This document shows, one piece after another, positions 19,831 through 27,607 of a stretch of DNA of 64,000 nucleotides. The notes under the pieces were generated by a model, which was given only the letters and a program-made list of their open reading frames with translations, was not told the DNA's origin and searched no databases. The position numbers were made by a program, and so were the translations under genes. Where the stretch lies: contig NC_009046.1 of NCBI RefSeq assembly GCF_000209165.1, positions 186,001-250,000 of the forward strand, in the 5' to 3' direction. This DNA comes from Scheffersomyces stipitis CBS 6054. Its lineage: Eukaryota > Ascomycota > Pichiomycetes > Serinales > Debaryomycetaceae. Position 1 is the first letter of the stretch. Each line of letters opens with the position of its first letter.

Positions 19831-21153
19831 ATGGACCAAAACCAAAAAAAATCCGACGAGATTCTCTTCGATGACTTGGTGCCGCTTCCATTCCGAATCC
19901 TTTTTCTCGTCCAACTCGGAGTTTTTTTCTGGTACTACCTAGTCTATTCGTGTTACAACTTGAGGAAGTTAAACATTTTGCACCTAATCAAGTTGTCATA
20001 TTCAGCACATGACTACTCACAACTCGATGACCACTACATACCCAATGGAGAGTTTGCTACGACTCTCGTTCCGGATTTCAATTCCAACCTCATTCTAGCC
20101 AATGGAATTTGGGCTAACCTTCGACCTGTGACTATCGTCAATGTTATAGGTTGGGCTGTGTTTAAGATTATTCAACGTAAAGTGAGTCTGAACGACGATG
20201 TTTCGCCAGCCATTTTTATTCCGTTGTCCTATGTGATCCCGTTAGCATTATTTTTTCATTTGTTCTATAGATTGTTCTACAAATCCAAAGTGCAAAATTC
20301 TATGGGACAGTACAGAGCATTTACCACCATGAAAAGAATCTTGTTGGGTAAGATAAACTCTAGCACAATGAGAACTAACGATATTTTGATATCAGATAGT
20401 TTGGTCTCCTACAGCAAGGTATTGAATGACTTCGGCTTGTACCTTTGGAACTACTACTACGCCAGAGACATACCATACAGTGTCGAGTTAGAATTCATTT
20501 TACTATGTATACCGACATTTATTCGCATGAAGCAATGTTATTCTGAATACAGAAGCACCGCAAACAGACAGCACTTATTCAATTTCATCAAGTATTCTAC
20601 AACCTTGGGTCCATTATTCGTAAACCTGTTGATCAAATCTATTATCACTTCGCCAGGAAAGGATCTTAATGAACCTGCATTCTTGGACAAATTGCAGTCC
20701 TTGAACAGGTGGTGGTACTTGCTTTCGTTTGTAAACTCAACGTATTCGTTTATTTGGGATGTGAAGATGGACTGGGGGCTTAAGATGTTTGATTTTCTCT
20801 TCGAATCCAAAACTTACTACTTCAAAATGGTTCTCTTGAGACCTAAATTAGCATTTGAGCCCGTTGTCTATTTCGCTGTCATCTTGTTTGACTTCATAGT
20901 GAGGTTTGTCTGGATTCTCAAAGTTTTCATTGTTAAAGAAGGACAGGACCAAGTCAAATGGACGACGTTGCATATGTTGTCAACCTTTTTATTCGGTTAC
21001 GATGCATTTTCGTTTGGGTACACCGTGATTGAATTCCTTGAGATCCTCCGTAGATGGGCCTGGTGTTTCATCAAACTCGACTCAGACTGGGCCACGCTTG
21101 AACAAGCTACCGGTAACGATATTGAGTTGGTCAATACCTCAAAATTGGGCTAA
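19831..21153 (+). CDS. ERD1: Erd1-like EXS-domain Golgi membrane protein
   Basis: 440 residues with several membrane segments, the first at about 20-40 (FRILFLVQLGVFFWYYLVY). NGIWANLRPVTIVNVIGWAVF near 92-112 and FVNSTYSFIWDVKMDWGL near 302-319 match the EXS domain shared by Erd1, Xpr1 and Syg1. In Saccharomyces, Erd1 is needed for retention of ER lumenal proteins and for Golgi glycosylation; work on the family links it to phosphate recycling from the Golgi. There is no SPX domain, which excludes Syg1/Pho90-type proteins. The start ATG is in good context (TTTCCATGGAC). The protein is about 80 residues longer than Saccharomyces Erd1. Confidence 0.88.
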   Translation: MDQNQKKSDEILFDDLVPLPFRILFLVQLGVFFWYYLVYSCYNLRKLNILHLIKLSYSAHDYSQLDDHYIPNGEFATTLVPDFNSNLILANGIWANLRPVTIVNVIGWAVFKIIQRKVSLNDDVSPAIFIPLSYVIPLALFFHLFYRLFYKSKVQNSMGQYRAFTTMKRILLGKINSSTMRTNDILISDSLVSYSKVLNDFGLYLWNYYYARDIPYSVELEFILLCIPTFIRMKQCYSEYRSTANRQHLFNFIKYSTTLGPLFVNLLIKSIITSPGKDLNEPAFLDKLQSLNRWWYLLSFVNSTYSFIWDVKMDWGLKMFDFLFESKTYYFKMVLLRPKLAFEPVVYFAVILFDFIVRFVWILKVFIVKEGQDQVKWTTLHMLSTFLFGYDAFSFGYTVIEFLEILRRWAWCFIKLDSDWATLEQATGNDIELVNTSKLG

Positions 21154-21435
21154 CTAAACCTGTATTTATAGACTACATAGAAATTACAATGAAAACATCT
21201 CCTATATTAACCGGAAAGGGATAGCTAAATGTACAATATAAGTTATATGAATAATAATGATGAAGAATGCAAGATGGATGACCCCACTCATATGAGATGG
21301 AAAATCATCAATGAAATGTAACTATAAGTGAAGAATATATGAATAGTTCTAGATTTATGCTATATTAATTCAAAAGTCAGTACTAGACAGCTTTAGATCA
21401 TAAAGATAAATCAGTTACTAATCAAGTCACTTCAA

Positions 21436-21618
21436 CTATTGGTTGTCAAGCCATTTCTGAGCAGCATTTCTCCAAGCTAAGTCAGCCTTTGGACTGAGTC
21501 TGTTTTCAGAAGCCCACTGGTACTTCAAAGGAGACTTCAAGGTGGCGTAAATGACCAAGACTGAGCCCATGGTGGCGATGGCAGCGATACTTAAACTGGG
21601 GCCGTGGTGACCTGCCAT
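21436..21618 (-). CDS. Small single-span membrane protein, unidentified
   Basis: 60 residues: MAGHHGPSLS, one hydrophobic segment (about 9-28, SIAAIATMGSVLVIYATL), then a polar tail rich in Trp/Ala/Lys (YQWASENRLSPKADLAWRN). The composition is protein-like and the start is clean. Size and layout resemble small accessory subunits of mitochondrial respiratory complexes or ATP synthase, but I cannot name a family. It lies 282 bp after ERD1 in convergent orientation and is divergent from MRPL3. Confidence 0.6.
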   Translation of the reverse strand: MAGHHGPSLSIAAIATMGSVLVIYATLKSPLKYQWASENRLSPKADLAWRNAAQKWLDNQ

Positions 21619-22233
21619 TTTGCTTATTATTGTGGAAGTATTATGTATAAATGTTAATCCTTCGTTATGATGTCTCGATTCATAATGGTTGAAATTTGGT
21701 TGGTTGGGACTTATGGTCTGGGCACGACTTTAATGTTGATTGGTAGCGCTGCTTTTTGCATGAGCTATATGGCATCTTATGTAGATGGATCAATGAAAGG
21801 TGATATTGAAGTAATATTTCTAAAACGAAGGGAAATATTATCTTTACTCGTGAGTAGATGTCATGGTAAAAAGAATATATGAAATTCAAAGGAAATCATT
21901 CAACTTGGAGCACGCTAACGAACGCTGAGAGAAAGTATAATTTCTTGAAAACTTTTCGCCAAATTGTCAATTCGAATGATTACAGATTAAGTACATCAAG
22001 AATAACAACTTATCCTAAAACCATCTTTCTTTACATCACTATAGTTTACAACACTCTAGGATTCTGTTTCTTCGCTCCAAAATCTCATCTAGTTGCAAAA
22101 TCAGACAAATCCGCACTAGCTTATGTAATCGTGTTGATGAAAAAAATTCTCTACAGTGAAAAGTTCTAAGCAGTACAGCCATAGAACAACTAATTGAACT
22201 AATTGAAAGTATCCATACAACACCCACCACAGC
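21619..22233. other. Divergent spacer before MRPL3
   Basis: 615 bp between two divergent genes, AT-rich, no coding signal I trust. A 9-bp perfect tandem duplication lies just before the MRPL3 start. Confidence 0.6.
22188..22205. repeat. 9-bp perfect tandem duplication AACTAATTG x2
   Basis: Two adjacent copies of AACTAATTG end 28 bp before the MRPL3 ATG, probably inside the 5' leader. Confidence 0.75.
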
Positions 22234-23322
22234 ATGTTGAGAAGGATAGTCAGATTGCCAAGGCCCATGTTGCGGACTCTTGTGCCTACACGTAACTACC
22301 AGGTGGCCCGTTTGGATACGTCGTTGAAAACAAACTACGATTCCTTGACCGACTACGGAAGCTACAAGAACAATATTTTCACTCATAGATTGCCTGAATC
22401 AACAGCACAACAGTCTCCACCTTTGGTGGCATTACATTCAAGATTGAATTTGCCAACTTCGTACTCGTTATCTACATTGTCACAAGCATTAAACTTGAAC
22501 AAGTTCGACGATGGGTTAGCTAACAACTTTGGTTTGAACACCTTGGGGAAGAACTTGATGTCGTACTACGTAGCCGAATATTTGTTGATTAAATACCCCA
22601 GATTGCCCATGCCTATTCACAATGCTGCTGTCGACTCGTTGATGGGCGTAGAAACTTTGCATGAAATAGGAAAGTCCTGGGGTATCGAAGTAGACCAATC
22701 TTCCAAGTTGGAAAAGTACTTGAGCCAAGAGTCAGAATTTTTGAAGTACGGAAAATTGAGATTTGTTTCAGAACAGAGAAAAAGTCAGGTCAAGGAAGAT
22801 GGGGTCTACGAGTTGAGTCAAGAAGAAATTGCTTCTCTCCATAGAAACAAATCTTTTGTAGCCAAAGAAACTGAAGCATATGCCTCCGCTGTGAGATCTA
22901 TAGTCGGTGGGTTGTACACTCATGTTGGTGAAGATGCCACCAAGGCATTTATAAGTGACCACATTCTCTCGAGAAAGTTGCCTTTGGAACAGATGTTCCA
23001 GTTCTCGCAACCTACCAGAGAATTGATCAGATTGTGTGACAAGTTGAGCTTCACTGAACCAGTTGAAATCAGATTGATTGCTGAGACTGGTAGATTGTCA
23101 GCTCATCCAATTTATGTAGCTGGTGCATTCTGTGGTGTCGAAAAGTTGGGTGAAGGAATAGGATCGTCGCTAGCCGAAGCTAAGACCAGATCTGTGGTCA
23201 ATGCCTTGTTGTCATACTATTTATATTCTCCTATAAGCGCCGATGGTGCTGATGTCAAATTTCCAAGCGACATTGACTACAAATTCGAAGGCATAGTTGG
23301 CACTGGTGACGTTGCCATCTAA
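22234..23322 (+). CDS. MRPL3: Mitochondrial large-subunit ribosomal protein mL44
   Basis: 362 residues. An Arg-rich presequence without acidic residues (MLRRIVRLPRPMLRTLVPTRNY) indicates mitochondrial import. An RNase III-like fold follows (NNFGLNTLGKNLMSYYVAEYLL, about 97-118), and a double-stranded-RNA-binding-type domain lies near the C-terminus (about 275-335; YVAGAFCGVEKLGEGIGSSLAEAKTRSV). This is the layout of MRPL3/mL44, a structural protein of the mitochondrial large subunit rather than an active nuclease. Confidence 0.92.
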   Translation: MLRRIVRLPRPMLRTLVPTRNYQVARLDTSLKTNYDSLTDYGSYKNNIFTHRLPESTAQQSPPLVALHSRLNLPTSYSLSTLSQALNLNKFDDGLANNFGLNTLGKNLMSYYVAEYLLIKYPRLPMPIHNAAVDSLMGVETLHEIGKSWGIEVDQSSKLEKYLSQESEFLKYGKLRFVSEQRKSQVKEDGVYELSQEEIASLHRNKSFVAKETEAYASAVRSIVGGLYTHVGEDATKAFISDHILSRKLPLEQMFQFSQPTRELIRLCDKLSFTEPVEIRLIAETGRLSAHPIYVAGAFCGVEKLGEGIGSSLAEAKTRSVVNALLSYYLYSPISADGADVKFPSDIDYKFEGIVGTGDVAI

Positions 23323-23792
23323 CTGAGCTCCTTATTATCATAGTCACTTCTGTAAATAACCTGTGTACATAGAGTCACATACATACATTCTAATGACATA
23401 GACGTAGTCTGGAACTTTGAGCAATTGCTTGTAATTGTAGGTTGAAGTTATTACAAATTGCAATACGGAATTTTGTGTATGAGAATATGAAAAAATAGAT
23501 GGTTCGCAAGCTTTATTATAAATTTTGAATTTTCGCAGCAATTCTAACAGAATTATAACAATTCACCAAGAAGTGTTTCAAATTTCTACTATATAACAAG
23601 ACAAACAAAAAGAGCATTTTCCTTTCTCTTCACAGTGACGAGATTAACTAAAAGCATAACGTAGCCAAAAGTCCCGCTCTTAAAAAGATTGTATTTCTCA
23701 TTAAATCATAGTGACTATAATATTGCAATAGGCTGCTCAGCTCTAAACGAAGATATATGGGCAAAGGAACTGTATTTCTCTTTTTTATCTTA

Positions 23793-23822
23793 GTTCCTAT
23801 TTTGTTCTTATTTTGTTCCTAT
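23793..23822. repeat. 11-bp tandem repeat, 2.7 copies
   Basis: GTTCCTATTTT, GTTCTTATTTT and GTTCCTAT follow one another in the ADE5,7 upstream region. One base differs in the middle copy. Confidence 0.75.
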
Positions 23823-23955
23823 CATGTTTCTCATCAGCCTCTCCCATCCTCCTCCTGCTGTCTAACTCTTTGTTCTAAGCTAGCTATTTGATCTTGAAGC
23901 CAAGACCAATATTACACAAAACCAGGTCAGCTCATCGATTGATAAAAATTGACCG

Positions 23956-23961
23956 GAGTCA
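23956..23961 (-). promoter_or_regulatory. TGACTC site (Bas1/Gcn4 type)
   Basis: GAGTCA on the + strand is TGACTC on the other, the core bound by Bas1 and Gcn4. It lies 181 bp before the ADE5,7 ATG; a second copy follows 52 bp downstream. In Saccharomyces, ADE genes are induced by Bas1/Pho2 through this core; binding here is inferred. Confidence 0.5.
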
Positions 23962-24007
23962 GAAACAAATATTTCACCGCGACAACCAACTGCCATGCTT
24001 ATTTGAA

Positions 24008-24013
24008 GAGTCA
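24008..24013 (-). promoter_or_regulatory. Second TGACTC site before ADE5,7
   Basis: GAGTCA, 129 bp before the ADE5,7 ATG. Paired TGACTC sites at this distance are the usual arrangement in purine-gene promoters of yeast. Confidence 0.5.
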
Positions 24014-24136
24014 GATCTCCAGCTTTTTTTTCATTCTCTTTTTGAAGTAGAACTTCTTCTAGTTTTCACTACTTGTTTAGAAACAACTCACGTTCTTCTC
24101 AGAAACGTCCCCAATTAGTGACTTCCCACTTCTACA

Positions 24137-26524
24137 ATGTCCAAGCAATTAAACATTCTTGTTATTGGAAACGGTGGAAGAGAACATGCCATTGTCTGGA
24201 GATTGGCCCAGTCTGCCTCCGTCAACAAGATCTATGTTGCTCCAGGTAACGGTGGTACGGCTACAGACTCGGATAAGATTGTGAATGTACCCCACTTGTC
24301 CGGCTCGCCAAAGGACTTTGAAGCTTTGCAGAAGTTTGCTGTTGACAATAATATCAACTTAGTGGTTCCAGGCCCAGAACAACCTTTGGTAGACGGTATC
24401 ACCACAGTTTTCACCAAGGTTGGTATTCCAGTTTTTGGACCTTCTGCTGCTGCTGCTGTCATGGAAGGCTCTAAGGCTCATTCCAAGATCTTCATGGACA
24501 AGCACAACATCCCTACTGCCAGGTTCCAAAACTTCAAATCTGTGGAAGAAGCCAAGAAGCACATTGAGACGATTGACTACAAGATCGTCTTGAAGGCCGA
24601 CGGCATTGCTGCTGGTAAAGGTGTCTTGATCCCAGAGACCAAAGAGGAAGCCTTGAAGGGCTTGAATGAAATCATGGTGGACAAGAACTTCGGCGCTGCT
24701 GGCGACGAGATCGTTATCGAGGAGTTCTTGGAAGGTGACGAGTTAAGTATTTTGACCATCACCGATGGTTACACTTTCTTCAACTTGCCAGCTGCTCAAG
24801 ACCACAAGAGAATTGGCGATGGTGACAAGGGATTGAACACTGGAGGTATGGGTGCCTATGCTCCAGCCCCTATTGCTACACCAGCCATTTTGAAGAAGAT
24901 TGATGAATTAATCATTAAGCCTACTATTGATGGTATGAGACAAGATGGTACGCCTATGAACGGTGTTTTGTTCACAGGTATCATGTTGTCGCCTTCTAAA
25001 GAACCAAAAGTCTTGGAATACAATGTTAGATTTGGTGATCCAGAAACTCAGACTGTATTGCCTTTGTTGACTGAAGACACAGATTTGGCCCAGGTCTTCT
25101 TAGCCTGTGCTGAACACAGATTAGATTCTGTCACTATCAAAACTAAACCAGACATGTTCTCCACTACTGTCGTTATGGCTGCTGGTGGTTATCCAGAATC
25201 CTACAAGAAGGGAGACGAAATCACTGTTAAGTCCCCATTGCCTGCCAACACTTATGTGTTCCATGCTGGTACTGGCGAAAAGGACGGTAAGGTAGTTACT
25301 GCTGGCGGTAGAGTTATTGCTTCTACTGCTATTGCTCCTACTTTGAGAGAATCTGTTGACAGGGCCTATGTAGGTGTAGACCATGTTTCCTTCACCGGCA
25401 AGTATAACCGTAAGGACATTGCCCACAGAGCTTTCCGTGATGCCGCTTCTACTTCTCAAGGTATCACCTATGCCGATGCTGGTGTCTCTGTAGACAATGG
25501 TAACTTATTGGTAGAACAGATAAAGGCCAAGGTCAAGTCAACTGCTAGAGCTGGTGCCGATTCGGACATCGGTGGCTTTGGTGGGTTGTTCGATTTGAAG
25601 AAAGCTGGCTACAACACCGACGACACTTTGTTGGTGGCTGCTACTGATGGTGTAGGCACCAAGTTGAGAATCGCACAAATCATGAACATCCACGATACTG
25701 TTGGTATTGACTTGGTGGCCATGAACGTGAATGATTTAGTTGTACAAGGTGCCGAACCTTTGATTTTCTTAGACTACTTTGCTACAGGTAAGTTGGACAT
25801 TGAAGTTGCCGCCAAATTCGTCAGTGGTGTTGCAGATGGATGCATCCAAGCTGGCTGTGCTTTAGTCGGTGGGGAAACCTCCGAAATGCCCGGTATGTAC
25901 GATGAAGGTCACTACGACACCAACGGTACTGCTGTTGGTGCTGTAACCAAGAGTAAGATTTTGCCTAAGATTGAAAATATGAAGACTGGAAATGTGTTGA
26001 TTGGTGTCACTTCCGATGGTATCCACTCCAATGGTTTCTCGTTGGTGCGTCGCATCATTGAAGTTTCCGACTATGAATACACTTCGGTTGCTCCATGGTC
26101 TAAAGAAGGCAAGACTATTGGTGAAGAAGTGTTGGTTCCTACTAAGATCTACGTTAAACAGTTTTTGAAGTCCATCAACGAAGGCTTGTTGTTGGGATTG
26201 GCTCACATCACGGGTGGTGGTTTGGTGGAAAACGTTCCAAGAGCATTGCCAAAGAATTTACAGGCAAAGATAGATATGAACACTTGGGAAGTTCCAGAAA
26301 TCTTCAAGTGGTTTGGAAAGCAAGGTAAGGTCCCTTACAACGACATCCTCAAGACCTTCAACATGGGTATTGGTATGGTGTTGATTGTCGAAGAGGACAA
26401 TGTCGACAAGGTATTGTCAAACTTAAAGGCATCCGGTGAAACAGGTATTGTCATTGGATCCCTTGTTGACAGAAAGGAAGGCGAAGAAGGATGTGTTGTT
26501 GACAATGTTGAGGGGTTGTACTAA
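24137..26524 (+). CDS. ADE5,7: Bifunctional GAR synthetase / AIR synthetase
   Basis: 795 residues joining two purine enzymes. Residues 1 to about 430 are phosphoribosylamine-glycine ligase (VIGNGGREHAIVWRL start; ATP-grasp region with VLKADGIAAGKGV and GVLFTGIMLSP). From about 440 to the end is AIR synthetase (ITYADAGVSVDNGN, GVGTKLRIAQ, VGGETSEMPGMY, HITGGGLVENVPR). It catalyses steps 2 and 5 of purine synthesis; step 1 enzyme ADE4 lies about 30 kb away in this window. Leucine is almost always TTG and I saw no in-frame CTG in the first 200 codons, as expected of an expressed CTG-clade gene. Upstream TGACTC sites suggest Bas1/Gcn4-type control. Confidence 0.98.
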   Translation: MSKQLNILVIGNGGREHAIVWRLAQSASVNKIYVAPGNGGTATDSDKIVNVPHLSGSPKDFEALQKFAVDNNINLVVPGPEQPLVDGITTVFTKVGIPVFGPSAAAAVMEGSKAHSKIFMDKHNIPTARFQNFKSVEEAKKHIETIDYKIVLKADGIAAGKGVLIPETKEEALKGLNEIMVDKNFGAAGDEIVIEEFLEGDELSILTITDGYTFFNLPAAQDHKRIGDGDKGLNTGGMGAYAPAPIATPAILKKIDELIIKPTIDGMRQDGTPMNGVLFTGIMLSPSKEPKVLEYNVRFGDPETQTVLPLLTEDTDLAQVFLACAEHRLDSVTIKTKPDMFSTTVVMAAGGYPESYKKGDEITVKSPLPANTYVFHAGTGEKDGKVVTAGGRVIASTAIAPTLRESVDRAYVGVDHVSFTGKYNRKDIAHRAFRDAASTSQGITYADAGVSVDNGNLLVEQIKAKVKSTARAGADSDIGGFGGLFDLKKAGYNTDDTLLVAATDGVGTKLRIAQIMNIHDTVGIDLVAMNVNDLVVQGAEPLIFLDYFATGKLDIEVAAKFVSGVADGCIQAGCALVGGETSEMPGMYDEGHYDTNGTAVGAVTKSKILPKIENMKTGNVLIGVTSDGIHSNGFSLVRRIIEVSDYEYTSVAPWSKEGKTIGEEVLVPTKIYVKQFLKSINEGLLLGLAHITGGGLVENVPRALPKNLQAKIDMNTWEVPEIFKWFGKQGKVPYNDILKTFNMGIGMVLIVEEDNVDKVLSNLKASGETGIVIGSLVDRKEGEEGCVVDNVEGLY

Positions 26525-26786
26525 ATTACACTATAAAACAAATAATTAACTACGGTAGCACTAATACAAATCATGAAAGATCAGAAAATGGTAGAAAATG
26601 ATAAGCAATAGTCAGCTTGAAACTGACTTCCTGACCATGCTCAATTATACTCTGTGTGGGGCTGAATCATTTGTAATCCGCCATTGATACCAAGGGTGTG
26701 CAATAATAGTACGTGAGCTTATTAATGAAATTTTGCAATCGATAGAGTTGCCGTTTTGGGACGCGCACTCAGGGCTTTGATTGTAG

Positions 26787-26793
26787 CACGTGA
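26787..26793. promoter_or_regulatory. CACGTGA box (Cbf1 type)
   Basis: CACGTGA, 821 bp before the GSH1 ATG. CACGTG is the Cbf1 core used with Met4 to control sulfur and glutathione genes in Saccharomyces; use here is inferred. Confidence 0.45.
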
Positions 26794-27011
26794 TGTCACA
26801 TAATCAGAGACTTGCGATTCAAGAGACAGCAGCTGGAATGGATAAAGAGATTCTGATTGGAGTATTTACTTCTGTAGAGTTGGTGGCTTAGGTTCCAACA
26901 ATTTTGTATGGTTTTGGAAGTCATGAGATCATATTCATTTATGGGAAAAGATTTTGTAGGTAAGAAAGCGGATATGAAACCCACGGAAAAAATCCGCTCC
27001 GTTTAGGGTAC

Positions 27012-27019
27012 TCACGTGA
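27012..27019. promoter_or_regulatory. TCACGTGA box (Cbf1-Met4 type)
   Basis: A perfect TCACGTGA palindrome, 596 bp before the GSH1 ATG. This full octamer is the preferred Cbf1/Met4/Met28 site in sulfur-metabolism promoters. Confidence 0.5.
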
Positions 27020-27548
27020 CTTAATATGGAGGATGCGATTAATAATCAGATGCGATGGTGCAATGGCCAATGTATGAGATACAGGCGGTAGAGTCGATAG
27101 GAGCAGAGCTACTTGGATTCTGACAAAGCACGTTCGTATATTTTTCCTATAAAGAGCAAAGCGTAGCACCAGAGAGAAAACGGTTGAAAATCAGGAGGAT
27201 TCCGATCTGTACATAAACTACGCAATCAATCGCTTATTCTGAAATTGAATTGTTCTCAAAGTTTTTTCAGCTAACAGTTTAGATTGCCCTGCTTCTGACT
27301 TCTTTTGGCTCCACACTTTCGCTGAATAAATTGCTACAGGGGTTGTATTGTGTTTGCTAGCACAGTCATATTGCAGTGAGAGTGTATACTCCAATCGTGA
27401 ATCACTGTTCCAATTTTCGTCGAGTCCCAGTTCTTATCCTTTAGTCTCTAGTCGTTACGGATTTGCGCATCCCAGTGCTCAGTCTCAGTTGGTCCTCGTT
27501 ATCTTGTAGTTTCTCGTAAACCAGACTCCAGCTTTGTGCAGAGAATTT

Positions 27549-27578
27549 TTTCATTTTATTTCATTTTATTTCATTCAC
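27549..27578. repeat. 10-bp tandem repeat TTTCATTTTA, about 3 copies
   Basis: TTTCATTTTA, TTTCATTTTA, TTTCATTCAC follow one another 30-59 bp before the GSH1 ATG, probably in the 5' leader. The frame is open through it but only from a non-ATG codon. Confidence 0.75.
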
Positions 27579-27607
27579 TTCGGCCCCATCTCCACCTGAT
27601 CCACCTC

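Larger units (their letters stand above)
23323..24136. other. ADE5,7 promoter region
   Basis: 814 bp without a gene. It holds an 11-bp tandem repeat at 23793-23822 and two TGACTC-type sites. Pyrimidine-rich tracts near 23790-23870 are typical of yeast promoters. Confidence 0.6.
26525..27607. other. GSH1 promoter region
   Basis: 1.08 kb between two + strand genes. It holds two CACGTG boxes, a third weaker ACGTGA, and a 10-bp tandem repeat directly before the start. No gene seen. Confidence 0.6.

Noticed and set aside
21241..21300. ATGATGA and repeated GATG suggesting a box C/D snoRNA
   Set aside because: No box D (CTGA) at suitable distance and no terminal stem.
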